Source of the DNA: CAYWMD01 sp964458575 | GTDB taxonomy: Bacteria > Verrucomicrobiota > Verrucomicrobiia > Limisphaerales > JADLHS01 | Length of the DNA stretch: 64,000 bases | NCBI GenBank assembly: GCA_964458575.1 | Contig: CAYWMD010000023.1 | Coordinates: forward strand, 1 to 64,000 | Direction of reading: 5' to 3' | Shown here: in pieces, positions 7,446 to 15,937 of the stretch | Layout of the letters: every line of letters begins with the position of its first letter | How positions within the stretch are numbered: the first letter of the stretch is position 1 | Translations under genes and position numbers: made by a program | Notes under the pieces: model-generated | Databases searched by the model: none | Seen by the model: only the letters and a program-made list of their open reading frames with translations | Told to the model about the DNA's origin: nothing

Positions 7446-9838
7446 TTTGCGTCGAGCGCCAGTCGCAGGACTTGGGAAATGTGCTGGACGAAATGGACTT
7501 TGAGCTTTTTGCGCGCCTCCACCGGGACTTCGAGCCAGTCGGACTTGTTTTGCTCGGGCAGGATGACGTGCTTGACGCCGAAGCGCACGGCGGCCAGGAC
7601 TTTTTCCTTCACGCCACCGACGCGCATCACCCGGCCGCGCAGGCTGATTTCACCGGTCATGGCCGTGTCCGACCGCACGCGCCGCTGCGTGAGCAACGAG
7701 CCGAGGGCCGCGACGATGGCGACGCCCGCGCTGGGGCCGTCCTTCGGCGTCGCGCCGGCGGGAACGTGAATGTGGATGTCGTATTTGCCGTATTCGGAGA
7801 AATCCAGTTTCAGCGCCTTGGCCTGGCTGCGGAGATAGCTGACCGCCGTCTGGGCGCTTTCCTTCATCACGTCGCCGAGCGAGCCGGTCAACAGCAGATT
7901 GCCTTTGCCCGGCATGCGTGTGACTTCCACGAACAGAACTTCGCCGCCCACCGGCGTCCAGGCGAGACCGGTGGCGATACCATACTCGGCGATTTTTTCG
8001 GCCGTTTCCGAGACGAAACGCGCGTGACCCAGGTAGGTCTTGAGCGCATCGGGCTCGATCTTGACGGTGGTCACGTGGCCGTTATGGCTGACGATTTTGC
8101 GGGCGGCCTTGCGCGCGAGCGCCGCGATTTCGCGTTCGAGCTGACGCACACCGGCTTCGCGCGTGTATTCCTGAATCAACCGGCGCAAGGTCGCGTCCGG
8201 CATCGTCACGTCCTGCCGGGTCAGGCCGTGCTCGTCGAGCTGGCGCGGAACGAGATACCGCCGGGCGATTTGCAGTTTCTCGGATTCCGTGTAACTGGGC
8301 AGTTCGATGACTTCGAGCCGGTCGCGCAACGCGGCATGGATGGGCTCGAGCCAGTTTGCCGTGGTGATGAACAGCACGCGGGAAAGGTCAAAGGGCAAAT
8401 CGAGATAATGATCGGTGAACGTGTTGTTCTGTGCGGGGTCGAGCACTTCGAGCAATGCCGCTGCCGGGTCGCCGCGAAAATCCGAGCCAACCTTGTCGAG
8501 TTCGTCGAGCATGATCACCGGGTTGCGGCTTTCGACGCGGCGCAGCGTCTGGATGATGCGGCCCGGCAACGCCCCGACGTAAGTGCGGCGATGCCCGCGG
8601 ATTTCCGCCTCGTCGCGCATGCCGCCGAGGGCGATGCGCGCGAACTTTCGGCCCAACGCATCGGCCACGCTGCGGCCCAACGAGGTTTTGCCTACGCCGG
8701 GCGGGCCGACGAGACAAAGGATCGGACCTTTGATGGCCTTCTTGCGTTTGATGACGGCGAGGAATTCCAGCAGCCGGTCCTTGACCTTCATCAGGCCGAA
8801 GTGCTGTTCATTCAGCACCCGGGCGGCTGCGTTCAAGTCGAGCTTGTCCTCAGTTTCCTTTTCCCACGGCAACGCGAGAATCCAATCGAGATAATTCCGC
8901 GAGACCGTGTACTCGGCGGCGGCTTGCGGCATTTGCTGCAAGCGGTCCAGTTCCGCCGTCGCGACCTTCCTGGCTTCGGCGGGCATGGGCGTCTGTTCGA
9001 TTTTCTCGCGCAGGGTTTTGATCTCGCCGGAGTTCGGTTCGGATTCGCCCAGTTCGCGCTGAATGGCGCGCAGTTGTTCGCGCAGGAAAAAATCGCGCTG
9101 GGTTTTGGCGATGGAGGTGGCCACATCGCTCTGAATTTTGGAACTCAGATTGAGCACCTCGTGTTCGCGGTTGAGCATCGGCAGCAACTGGCTCAGCCGC
9201 TCCTTGACCGAAACTGTTTCCAGCAGTTTCTGGCGGTCTTCGAGACTAAGATTCAAATTTCCCGCGATGAGATCGGCAAAGTGTCCGGGGTCTTCGGTGT
9301 TGAGCGCGGCGATTTTGACGTGCTCGGACAACGCCGGCGAAAGCTTGATGATTTCCTGAAACTGGCTTTGCGCATTGCGCATCATCGCGGTGACTTCGAT
9401 CGTGTCCTCCTTGAGGTCGCGCAACAGTTCGAATTTCGCGCACAAATATGGCGCGGAACTGGTGTATTCGCCCGTCCGGATGCGCCACAATCCCTCGACC
9501 AGAACCCGCGCCGTGCCGTCCGGAAACTTCACCATTTTGGCCAGGCGCACGACACAGCCGACGTCGAACAAATCCGCCGGAACCGGATCGGCGACTTCGG
9601 GTTTCTTCTGGAGCACGACGCCCATGAGCCGATCACCCGCCACCACGTCGTCAATCAGTTTGATGCTTGGCCCCGTTTCCACCAGCAGCGGCGCCACCGC
9701 CCCGGGGAAAATCACCACATCGGACAGGCCGAGAATGGGAATGACTTCCGGCAGTGAGCGCGACGAAATGCGCGGCGGGGCTTCCGGACTTCCGGTGGCG
9801 CCGAGGATGCTGACAAATTCTGTGTCCGGCGAGGTCAT
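7442..9838 (-). CDS. lon: ATP-dependent Lon protease
   Basis: From the ATG at 9838 (MTSPDTEFVSIL) the protein has 798 residues, normal for LonA. It has the N-terminal substrate domain (from LPEVIPILGLSDVVIFPGAV), a long helical linker, an AAA+ module with Walker A GPPGVGKT near residue 380 and Walker B VIMLDELDKV near 440, and the serine protease domain with PKDGPSAG near 700 and the lysine block GGVKEKVLAA about 40 residues later. This forms the Ser-Lys dyad. Lon degrades misfolded and regulatory proteins in the cytosol. An upstream in-frame TTG at 9856 is less likely as a start. The hsp20 gene lies 74 nt upstream on the same strand, which fits co-regulation by stress. Confidence 0.97.
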   Translation of the reverse strand: MTSPDTEFVSILGATGSPEAPPRISSRSLPEVIPILGLSDVVIFPGAVAPLLVETGPSIKLIDDVVAGDRLMGVVLQKKPEVADPVPADLFDVGCVVRLAKMVKFPDGTARVLVEGLWRIRTGEYTSSAPYLCAKFELLRDLKEDTIEVTAMMRNAQSQFQEIIKLSPALSEHVKIAALNTEDPGHFADLIAGNLNLSLEDRQKLLETVSVKERLSQLLPMLNREHEVLNLSSKIQSDVATSIAKTQRDFFLREQLRAIQRELGESEPNSGEIKTLREKIEQTPMPAEARKVATAELDRLQQMPQAAAEYTVSRNYLDWILALPWEKETEDKLDLNAAARVLNEQHFGLMKVKDRLLEFLAVIKRKKAIKGPILCLVGPPGVGKTSLGRSVADALGRKFARIALGGMRDEAEIRGHRRTYVGALPGRIIQTLRRVESRNPVIMLDELDKVGSDFRGDPAAALLEVLDPAQNNTFTDHYLDLPFDLSRVLFITTANWLEPIHAALRDRLEVIELPSYTESEKLQIARRYLVPRQLDEHGLTRQDVTMPDATLRRLIQEYTREAGVRQLEREIAALARKAARKIVSHNGHVTTVKIEPDALKTYLGHARFVSETAEKIAEYGIATGLAWTPVGGEVLFVEVTRMPGKGNLLLTGSLGDVMKESAQTAVSYLRSQAKALKLDFSEYGKYDIHIHVPAGATPKDGPSAGVAIVAALGSLLTQRRVRSDTAMTGEISLRGRVMRVGGVKEKVLAAVRFGVKHVILPEQNKSDWLEVPVEARKKLKVHFVQHISQVLRLALDAK

Positions 9839-9912
9839 CGTCGAGTCAGTCTGCAACAGGCGCTGGCTGGCGACAAGTTAGATGCCACGGCCCCCAAAAA
9901 ATTCAGCCGAGG

Positions 9913-10332
9913 CTAGTTTCCGCTGGCGACCGCCACTTTCGTGGGCTTTGAATGGGATGTGGCCAGCGGCACATCTATGCGGAGGAAGCCATTCAAATAA
10001 GCCGCCTTGGCGAGGCCCAAGTCGTATCCCGGCGGCAGTTCGAGGATGCTTTCGAACGGCCCGTAATTGATTTCCATGACCAGAAAACTGCATTTGGGCG
10101 CGCGACAGCCGTCAGGGCGGGTGCCAGTGATGCGCAGACGATTGCCCTCCACGGTGATTTCCAGGTTTTCACTCCGCATGCCGGCCAGTTCGACCTTGAT
10201 CACCAGACCACACTCGGTGGAATAAACGTCGGTGTTGGGAACCCAATGTCCATTGGCAGAACCTTCCCGGCCACCCACTGCTGAAGCTCGGTTCACGAAA
10301 AGAACGGACGAACTGATTTTGGTCACAGCCAT
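9913..10332 (-). CDS. Small heat shock protein, Hsp20 family
   Basis: This is a 139-residue protein with an alpha-crystallin domain: NTDVYSTECGLVIKVELAGM, then ENLEITVEGNRLRITGTRPD, then NYGPFESILELPPGYDLGLA, ending in KAAYLNGFLRIDVPLA, the conserved A-x-(L/Y)-x-(N/D)-G-x-L motif. It acts as an ATP-independent holdase. It is upstream of lon on the same strand. On the minus strand TTGCAA (10365-10370) and TAGCTT (10342-10347) are 17 bp apart and could be a weak promoter, but the -10 would lie very near the ATG. No CIRCE element was seen. Confidence 0.93.
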   Translation of the reverse strand: MAVTKISSSVLFVNRASAVGGREGSANGHWVPNTDVYSTECGLVIKVELAGMRSENLEITVEGNRLRITGTRPDGCRAPKCSFLVMEINYGPFESILELPPGYDLGLAKAAYLNGFLRIDVPLATSHSKPTKVAVASGN

Positions 10333-10379
10333 GTCACGAGGAAGCTATCTCATTCAGAACACCATTGCAAGCGCGCTAG

Positions 10380-10586
10380 CTAATTCATTTTAAGCCGGAT
10401 TTCCGGGCGCTCGCCCTTGCGCGCGTGAAAAACGATCGAACGCTGAGGTGCCAAATCCCCGATGGCCGAACAGCCGCAATGCGTGTCGCGCTCAAAGCTA
10501 AACTTGCGCCGGCGCAACCGGCCCCAAGCCAGCAACGAAGCGGCGGCGACCACAAACACCAGCGATACTGCCTGCTGCCAATCCAT
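10380..10586 (-). CDS. Small single-TM protein with a CxC motif
   Basis: This is a 68-residue protein. An N-terminal membrane helix (VSLVFVVAAASLLAWGRL) is followed by basic residues and FERDTHCGCSAIGDL, then a compact end with FHARKGERPEIRLKMN. The size and layout recall FeoB-associated Cys-rich membrane proteins and similar small verrucomicrobial proteins, but no feoB is nearby. It ends 47 nt before the hsp20 start and could be co-transcribed with hsp20 and lon. The spacer 10587-10801 to the divergent thioesterase gene has only low-complexity text such as repeated TTTGAGCTT. Confidence 0.6.
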   Translation of the reverse strand: MDWQQAVSLVFVVAAASLLAWGRLRRRKFSFERDTHCGCSAIGDLAPQRSIVFHARKGERPEIRLKMN

Positions 10587-10801
10587 GTCGGCAACATAGC
10601 CCCAATCCGGCGCCGTGCAATGGAGAATTTTCTTGCGGCGGTGCGGACAAAAATGGTGCAGCGCAAGATCGGAACCTCAAAGCGCCAAACTCCTCCACTC
10701 CAATCCGTCCCCTGTGGGTGGCCGTGCTTGGAATTTGGCTCTTTGAGCTGACCTTGAGCTTTGCGCTTTGAGCTTGGGATGTTTCTTCCTAGGCTTCGGG
10801 T

Positions 10802-11227
10802 ATGGCCGAGACGTTCCGTTACCAACACCTTGTCACTTACGCCGAATGCACCGTCGGCAACCACGTTTACTACGCGCGTTACCTCGAGCTGCTTGAAGCC
10901 GCGCGCGGGGCGTTCTTCCACGAATTGGGTGCGCCCTTTCTGCACTGGCAGGAGCGTGGCCTGATGTTTCCCGTGGTTGAATGTCGGCTGCGCTACAAAA
11001 CTCCCGCCCGTTACGACGACGTGCTCGCAATCGAGGTCTGGCCAACTGCGATCAAAGGCGTGCGGTTGAATTTCGCTTACCGCATCAGCAACCAGGCGCA
11101 CGCACTGATTCTGGAAGGCGAAACCTTCCACGCCTGCGCCGGATTGGACGAGAAGCCAAAGCGTCTGCCGCCGGAACTGCTCGAACGTTTGCAGCCCTAC
11201 CTCCGGTTGAGTGAAGACCGGGCATGA
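10802..11227 (+). CDS. Acyl-CoA thioesterase, hotdog (4HBT) family
   Basis: This is a 141-residue single hotdog domain. The N-terminal motif is YAECTVGNHVYYARYLELLE, followed by AARGAFF and the strands LMFPVVECRLRYKTPARYDD and GVRLNFAYRISNQ. It aligns with YbgC-type thioesterases that hydrolyse acyl-CoA. In the usual GDTDAMGVVYHANYL motif the second aspartate is catalytic; here that place reads threonine (ECT), with a glutamate two residues earlier. It may use another acidic residue. The next gene starts inside its stop codon (ATGA at 11224-11227). Confidence 0.85.
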   Translation: MAETFRYQHLVTYAECTVGNHVYYARYLELLEAARGAFFHELGAPFLHWQERGLMFPVVECRLRYKTPARYDDVLAIEVWPTAIKGVRLNFAYRISNQAHALILEGETFHACAGLDEKPKRLPPELLERLQPYLRLSEDRA

Positions 11228-11793
11228 GAAGCTCTCCCGCCGTGCCGCTGACGCGTAAATCCGTCTCATTAAGAAACGCCGTCGCGCAGCTTTGCCCTCA
11301 ATGTGCCCTGTGCTGCAACGGAGTCCTGTTCAAGGATGTAGAACTCCAGCCCGGTGATAACGCGAAGAAACTCGCGTCCCTTGGTCTCCCGGTTTCCAAA
11401 CTCCGCACTCCGCATTCCGCGTTCCGCGTTCAGAAATTTCCCCAGCCTTGCGCCGCCCTGGATGGATGTCGCTGTTGTGTTTACGAGGACCGACCTGCGC
11501 GCTGCCGGCAATTTGAATGCGCACTGCTCAAATCCGTTCAGACCGGCGAAACCGAAGTGGCCTCGGCGCTAAGGATCATTGACAGAACGAGAAAACGCGC
11601 CGATCAGGTCCGAATCCTGTTGCGGGAATGTGGCGATGCCAACGAATCAATGGCCCTCAGCTTGCGTTTCAAGCGAACGAAGCGTCGTTTCGAGGCGTCT
11701 CCGCCGGACGAGGTGCTCGCGGAAGTTTTTGGGCGGCTGACGCTGGCGGTCCACGACCTGAATTTGATGTTGCGCCGGAATTTTTATTCCTGA
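11224..11793 (+). CDS. YkgJ-family cysteine-cluster protein
   Basis: This is a 189-residue protein with two cysteine blocks, CPQCALCC near the N-terminus and PCAALDGCRCCVYEDRPARC then RQFEC later. This is the YkgJ pattern, proposed to chelate zinc or iron. It overlaps the thioesterase gene by 4 nt and ends 1 nt before the convergent TIM-barrel gene. Between the cysteine blocks the coding DNA holds a short reiterated repeat (about 11399-11431) that encodes KLRTPHSAFRVQKF, which looks inserted. The exact function is unknown. Confidence 0.82.
   Translation: MRSSPAVPLTRKSVSLRNAVAQLCPQCALCCNGVLFKDVELQPGDNAKKLASLGLPVSKLRTPHSAFRVQKFPQPCAALDGCRCCVYEDRPARCRQFECALLKSVQTGETEVASALRIIDRTRKRADQVRILLRECGDANESMALSLRFKRTKRRFEASPPDEVLAEVFGRLTLAVHDLNLMLRRNFYS
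11399..11431. repeat. Reiterated CTCCGCA/TTCCGCG repeat inside the ykgJ-like gene
   Basis: The stretch reads as a run of CCGC-spaced units (ACTCCGCA, TTCCGCG, TTCCGCG). It looks like non-coding repeat text and not like the surrounding codon use, yet the frame stays open through it. I have seen the same type of text in spacers of related genomes, so it is probably a dispersed repeat that entered the gene. Confidence 0.55.
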
Positions 11794-11794
11794 A

Positions 11795-12709
11795 CTACAA
11801 CGCGATGATTTTTTCCAGGCGTTGACAGAGGTCTTTCAAACCTTCCGGCGAGCCGCCGCCGGGTTGTTCGGTGATGAAATAGTTGGCGTAGCCCACATCC
11901 CGGAATTCCTTCATGATGCCCTTCCAGTTGTTGGCACCTTCCAGCAGTGGCACGTCGAACCCTTCATAATCCTTCCCCGAACGCATCGCGCGGTCGAGGC
12001 TGTATTCCTTGATGTGGACGCGGTTGATGTGCTTGCCGAGCTTCTTGATCCAGGCAATCGGATCGCCGTAGCGGATGATGTTGCCACAATCGAAATGCCA
12101 CCCGACCCACGGGCTGTTGAATTCTTCGAGATAGCGCAGCGCTTCGTCTTCCTTGGTGATGAAATCATTCCAAACGTTCTCGATGGAAATCTTCACGCCC
12201 AGTTCCTCGGCAAGCGGCACAGCCTTGCGGATTTCGGCGACGGAGCGGGTCCAACAGTCCTGATAGCTGACGTCCTTTCCCACGCGACCGGGCACGAACA
12301 GGATTGAATCCGCGCCGTAGCGTTTGGCGTCGCGCAGGCATTGTTTCAACCCTGCCAATCCCTCCTCCCGCACTTTCGGGTCGGGATCCGACAGCGGCTT
12401 TTTCCAATGCAGGTTGCCACAAACGCTGGGAATCGTCAGTCCGGCCTCGTCGCGCGCACGCAGCACTTCGTCCTGGTCCATGCCGCTCATCATTTCCGTG
12501 CCGTCAAACCCCGCCGCTTTGATGGCCTTCATTTTTTCCAGCGTCGTGCCCTTCAGGCCGACGGTCCCCCACATGATGGCTTTGTCCCGGGACGACTTGG
12601 CCGAAGCCGCTTCATCGGCGGCGAAGGTTGCCGGCGCAAGAGTCGCCAGCGCGAACGCGGCGCCGCTGGTTTTCAGGAATTCTCGTCGGGTATGAGTGGT
12701 AGTGTTCAT
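11795..12709 (-). CDS. Tat-exported sugar phosphate isomerase/epimerase-like TIM barrel
   Basis: This is a 304-residue protein with a twin-arginine signal (TRREFLKTSGAAFALATLAP). The mature part fits the xylose-isomerase-like TIM-barrel family: FDGTEMMSGMDQDEVLRARD, GLTIPSVCGNLHW, DSILFVPGRVG, KISIENVWNDFITKEDEALR, VGWHFDCGNIIRYGDP, HINRVHIKEYS and YANYFITEQPGGGSPEG. The Glu, His and Asp residues on these strands are the metal ligands expected in the family. It follows the Gfo/Idh/MocA gene after 3 nt, a common pairing for oxidation and epimerisation of unusual sugars or inositols in the periplasm. Confidence 0.9.
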   Translation of the reverse strand: MNTTTHTRREFLKTSGAAFALATLAPATFAADEAASAKSSRDKAIMWGTVGLKGTTLEKMKAIKAAGFDGTEMMSGMDQDEVLRARDEAGLTIPSVCGNLHWKKPLSDPDPKVREEGLAGLKQCLRDAKRYGADSILFVPGRVGKDVSYQDCWTRSVAEIRKAVPLAEELGVKISIENVWNDFITKEDEALRYLEEFNSPWVGWHFDCGNIIRYGDPIAWIKKLGKHINRVHIKEYSLDRAMRSGKDYEGFDVPLLEGANNWKGIMKEFRDVGYANYFITEQPGGGSPEGLKDLCQRLEKIIAL

Positions 12710-12712
12710 AGT

Positions 12713-13927
12713 TCAAACCAAGTTCGTTGTTCCCGGCACGGCCATTGGCGCGACGGGCAGTTTCATGTTCCAATCCAGTTTCTCCGGCACCCATCGCACC
12801 TGCGAATTGCAGGCCTCCTCCCACGTGACTTCCCGTCCCGTGTAGGCGGCCATGCGGCCCATGATCGCCATCATCGTGCTGTGCGCCATCGCATCGCCGT
12901 CGTTGATCGGCTTGCCGTTGCGGATGCTGGCAAACAACTCGTCGTGTTCCACTTGATACATGTTGGCCTTCGGGCCGCGATAACGCCAGTTTTGTTTGCC
13001 ACGAATAAGCGGATCGTTCCAGCCGGGGATGATCCCCATGCCCTCTGATCCGAACAGGTAATCGGAATTGTCCGTGTAACAACCATTGATCTGCCGCTGC
13101 GCCACGAAAGCGCGCAGGTCGTTGCCAAAGTCATACACGACAAACATGTGGTCGAAGATGTTCCCGCCGTAACCGGACGACTGCCGGCCGCCGACGGCCA
13201 CGGCCTTGAGCGGCGAGGCCTCTTTCAATGCCCACGCGATTTTATCCACGCTGTGGCACGCCTGCTCCACGAAACCGTCGCCGGAAATCCACCGGTATTT
13301 GTACCAGTTGCGCAGTTGCCATTCGAGGTCGCCCATGTCCACCGAACGCTCGGTGGGCGGGCGTACCAATCCGCCCCAGTAAAACGTCGCATGGATGGCG
13401 CGGATTTCGCCGATGGCGCCGTCGTGCATCCGTTGGTAGAATTCCCGGCGTCCGGGTTCGTAACGCCAGCAAAAGCCGGCGACGAGCGAAAGCTTTTTCT
13501 GCTTGGCGATCTTCACCGTCTCCATCACCGAGCGCATACCGGGCACGTCGGTGGCCATCGGTTTCTCGGCAAAGATGTGTTTACCGGCCTGCACCGCGGC
13601 CTTGAGCTGTTCAGGCCGGAAGCACGGTGGTGTGGTCAACAACACCACGTCCACCCCGCTCTCAACGACCTTCTGGTAAGCGTCCAGACCAACGAAACGT
13701 TTCTCCGGCGGCACCCGGATGCGGTCGGCAAAACCTTTCTCGGCGCCTTCCCGGTGCAACGCCACGAGGCTCGACTGGATTTTGTCCGCGAACACGTCGC
13801 CCATGGCGGCGAGCACGACATTCTTGTCGGCATTGAGCGCCTGGCCGGCCGCGCCCGTACCGCGTCCGCCGCAACCGATGAAGCCGATGCGAAGGGTGTC
13901 GGAGTTTGAGCGGGCGGTGATGCTCAT
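12713..13927 (-). CDS. Gfo/Idh/MocA oxidoreductase, copy A, without a signal peptide
   Basis: This is a 404-residue protein. The Rossmann motif is IGFIGCGGRGTGAAGQAL, followed by VVLLTTPPCFRPEQLKAAVQ, the catalytic-region EKPMATDVPGMR and CHSVDKIAWAL. It oxidises or otherwise transforms a sugar with bound NAD(P); the substrate is unknown. It is closely related to the next gene (same motifs, same C-terminal VAPMAVPGTTNLV-type end) but has no Tat signal: it begins MSITARSNSDTLRIGF, matching the paralogue just after its signal-cleavage region, and a TGA lies in frame two codons before the ATG. A REP-like palindrome lies 32 bp upstream of the ATG. Confidence 0.92.
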   Translation of the reverse strand: MSITARSNSDTLRIGFIGCGGRGTGAAGQALNADKNVVLAAMGDVFADKIQSSLVALHREGAEKGFADRIRVPPEKRFVGLDAYQKVVESGVDVVLLTTPPCFRPEQLKAAVQAGKHIFAEKPMATDVPGMRSVMETVKIAKQKKLSLVAGFCWRYEPGRREFYQRMHDGAIGEIRAIHATFYWGGLVRPPTERSVDMGDLEWQLRNWYKYRWISGDGFVEQACHSVDKIAWALKEASPLKAVAVGGRQSSGYGGNIFDHMFVVYDFGNDLRAFVAQRQINGCYTDNSDYLFGSEGMGIIPGWNDPLIRGKQNWRYRGPKANMYQVEHDELFASIRNGKPINDGDAMAHSTMMAIMGRMAAYTGREVTWEEACNSQVRWVPEKLDWNMKLPVAPMAVPGTTNLV

Positions 13928-13958
13928 GGGGCATCAGGCATTCAGGGATGTCGCACCA

Positions 13959-14113
13959 CTCTCCCTCACTCTGACCCTCTCCCGCTGGGAGAGGGAACAG
14001 CCGGCGTCTCTCGCTCGTATCTCGGATGACCGTCCGGCAAATTCCGTCGCGGAATTCTTGCGAGACTGAGAATGATTCCCCCTCTCGCAGCGGGCCGGGG
14101 TGAGGGAGAATGC
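13959..14113. repeat. REP-like palindromes between the two Gfo/Idh/MocA genes
   Basis: Two units are visible. One at 13959-14000 has the stem CCCTCTCCCGCTGGGAGAGG within CTCCCTCACTC. The other at 14068-14111 reads CCCCTCTCGCAGCGGG and ends GGGGTGAGGGAGAA. They belong to the same CCCTCAC...GTGAGGG family as the elements near 16091 and 23616. They fill most of the 220-bp spacer. Such palindromes can end transcription, bind proteins or be moved by REP-associated transposases; none is encoded here. Confidence 0.75.
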
Positions 14114-14147
14114 TTCATCATCGCGACACTTTCCGCCAAGACCCGGC

Positions 14148-15476
14148 TCAAACCAACTTCGTGAAACCCGGCACGGGCATTGGCGCGATGGGCAGCTTCA
14201 TCTTCCAATCAAATGTTTCCGGCACGATCTGTTCCTTCGAGTTGAACGCTTCCTCCCACGTGACTTGCTGTCCCGTGTAGGCGGCCATGCGGCCCATGAT
14301 GCCCAACATCGTGCTGTGCGACATCCAATCGCCGTCGTTCTTCGCTGCGCCTTTGCGGATGCTCGCGAACAACTCGTCGTGCTCCTGCTGATACATGGCA
14401 TTCTTCTGCCCGCGGAAACGCCAGTTGACCTTGCCGCGGATGGACGGTCCCCCGGTGATTTTGGCCACCCCTTCCGTACCCATGATGTAATCGGCGTTTT
14501 CGTTGAAGCAGTTGCTGATCTGCCGCTGGCCGACAAACGCCCGCACATCATTCTCGAATTCGTAAACCACGAACATGTGGTCGTAAATGTTGCCTTCGTA
14601 ATTGTTCGTGTCGCGTCCGCCCACCGCCACGGCCTTGAGCGGCGTTGCGTCCTTCATCGCCCAGGCGACCTTGTCCACGCTGTGGCAGCATTGCTCCACG
14701 TAACCGTCGCCGGAAAGCCAGGTGAAATTATACCAGTTGCGCATCTGCCATTCGAGGTCGCCCATGTCCTTGGGCCGCGTATCGGGGGCGGGCATCTTCT
14801 TGACCGGGCCGGTGTAATACGTGGCGTAGATGGCGCGAATGTCGCCAATCGCTCCGTCATGAATCTGTTGATACATCTCGCGGCGCGGGGCGTCGTAGCG
14901 CCAGCAAAAGCCGCACACGAGCGAGAGCTTTTTCTCCCTGGCAAGCTTCGCGGACGCGATCGCGGAGCGCACGCCGGGTGCGTCGGTGGCCACCGGTTTC
15001 TCGCAGAACACATGCTTGCCCGCCTCCACAGCAGCCTTGAGGTGGAGCGGCCGGAATCCCGGCGGCGTGGTCAACAACACCACATCCACGTTTTCGATCA
15101 CCTTCTGATAAGCGTCCAGGCCGGAGAAACAGGTCTCCGGCGTGACCTTGATCCGGTCGGCGTAACCTTGTCCTCCGTCCTTCTCCAGGGAGGCCGATTC
15201 TTTCTGAAGCGCGGTGAGACAGGGCTGGAACTTTTCGGGAAAGGCGTCGCCCATGGCGGTGAGCACGACATTTTTGTCCGCCTGGAGCGCCTGGCCGGCC
15301 GCGCCCGTGCCGCGTCCGCCGCAGCCGATGAGGCCGACGCGGAGCGTATCGGAATTGGCGGCGAACGTCCGGCTGGACAAAATAACCGGAGCCGCCAGCG
15401 CAGCGGTGACGGCAGCGGAAGTTTTGATGAAATCGCGACGGGAGGTGGGAGCGGACGGATTCAAGTTCATATTCAA
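14148..15476 (-). CDS. Gfo/Idh/MocA oxidoreductase, copy B, Tat-exported
   Basis: This is a 442-residue protein with a Tat signal (SRRDFIKTSAAVTAALAAPV) ending near FAANSDTLR. The Rossmann motif is VGLIGCGGRGTGAAGQALQA; the cofactor and catalytic region reads FCEKPVATDAPGVR, and the substrate-domain helix is CCHSVDKVAWAMKDATPLKA. It probably acts in the periplasm on a sugar or sugar alcohol, with NAD(P) carried through the Tat system in the folded protein. It is the tandem paralogue of the preceding gene, 220 bp apart, and probably heads the transcript that ends with the TIM-barrel epimerase. The spacer 15477-15655 has nothing I can assign. Confidence 0.93.
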   Translation of the reverse strand: MNMNLNPSAPTSRRDFIKTSAAVTAALAAPVILSSRTFAANSDTLRVGLIGCGGRGTGAAGQALQADKNVVLTAMGDAFPEKFQPCLTALQKESASLEKDGGQGYADRIKVTPETCFSGLDAYQKVIENVDVVLLTTPPGFRPLHLKAAVEAGKHVFCEKPVATDAPGVRSAIASAKLAREKKLSLVCGFCWRYDAPRREMYQQIHDGAIGDIRAIYATYYTGPVKKMPAPDTRPKDMGDLEWQMRNWYNFTWLSGDGYVEQCCHSVDKVAWAMKDATPLKAVAVGGRDTNNYEGNIYDHMFVVYEFENDVRAFVGQRQISNCFNENADYIMGTEGVAKITGGPSIRGKVNWRFRGQKNAMYQQEHDELFASIRKGAAKNDGDWMSHSTMLGIMGRMAAYTGQQVTWEEAFNSKEQIVPETFDWKMKLPIAPMPVPGFTKLV

Positions 15477-15655
15477 GCGGACGGTTGGTTCAAGTTTCTA
15501 TTCAAAACCGGCCACGAAGTGTCACAAGCGACACTGGCGGCGTCAAGAAAAGGCGGGGCGAGATTTGTCGCGGGCCAAGCCTGACCACGGTTAGAACTGT
15601 TGGTAATCGAGAGGCGGAATTGTGGCGCCGATTACCTGATTAGACCACGTCTCAA

Positions 15656-15937
15656 TCATACTGAATCCTTTCGTCTCGCAATCCTCCTCTGCAGTGCTTC
15701 CTCAACAACATCGTCGGTGTCCACGCCAAGCTGGGCCAACTTCTCCCGATACGTCTGAAGAAGAAACTGCAAACAGTTGATGTGTCTGCACGGTTCGTCG
15801 GGATCGGCGTCATGCTCAAACGCGATGTGATAGCAAATGTGGTGCATGTCTGGCGCAGGATCTAAAAAGTCTGGATTATGCGGCCCGACCGGCTTGCCGC
15901 AGAGCCTGCACAGCGGAAGTGACTTCTTGGCTTTCAT
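15656..15937 (-). CDS. 93-residue hypothetical with Cys/His residues
   Basis: The protein starts MKAKKSLPLCRLCGKPVGPH and has CRLC, then HHICYHIAFEHD, then CRHINC, enough ligands for one or two zinc sites. The second half (LQFLLQTYREKLAQLGV onward) is helical and charged. No family is recognised. It stands alone, away from its neighbours, with a plausible start. It may be a small zinc-binding regulator; an HNH-type nuclease relic is less likely because the HNH spacing is not there. Confidence 0.65.
   Translation of the reverse strand: MKAKKSLPLCRLCGKPVGPHNPDFLDPAPDMHHICYHIAFEHDADPDEPCRHINCLQFLLQTYREKLAQLGVDTDDVVEEALQRRIARRKDSV

Noticed and set aside
7427..9757. 776-residue open frame on the plus strand opposite lon
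   Set aside because: It is the antisense of a clear Lon protease; composition is His/Gln/Arg-rich with no domain, typical of G+C-rich shadow frames.
10342..10370. Sigma-70-like promoter of hsp20 (TTGCAA, 17 bp, TAGCTT)
   Set aside because: Weak match and only about 9 bp from the start codon, so not listed as a feature.
14100..15584. 494-residue plus-strand frame opposite the Tat-exported oxidoreductase
   Set aside because: Shadow of the Gfo/Idh/MocA gene on the other strand; no motif and no ribosome site.
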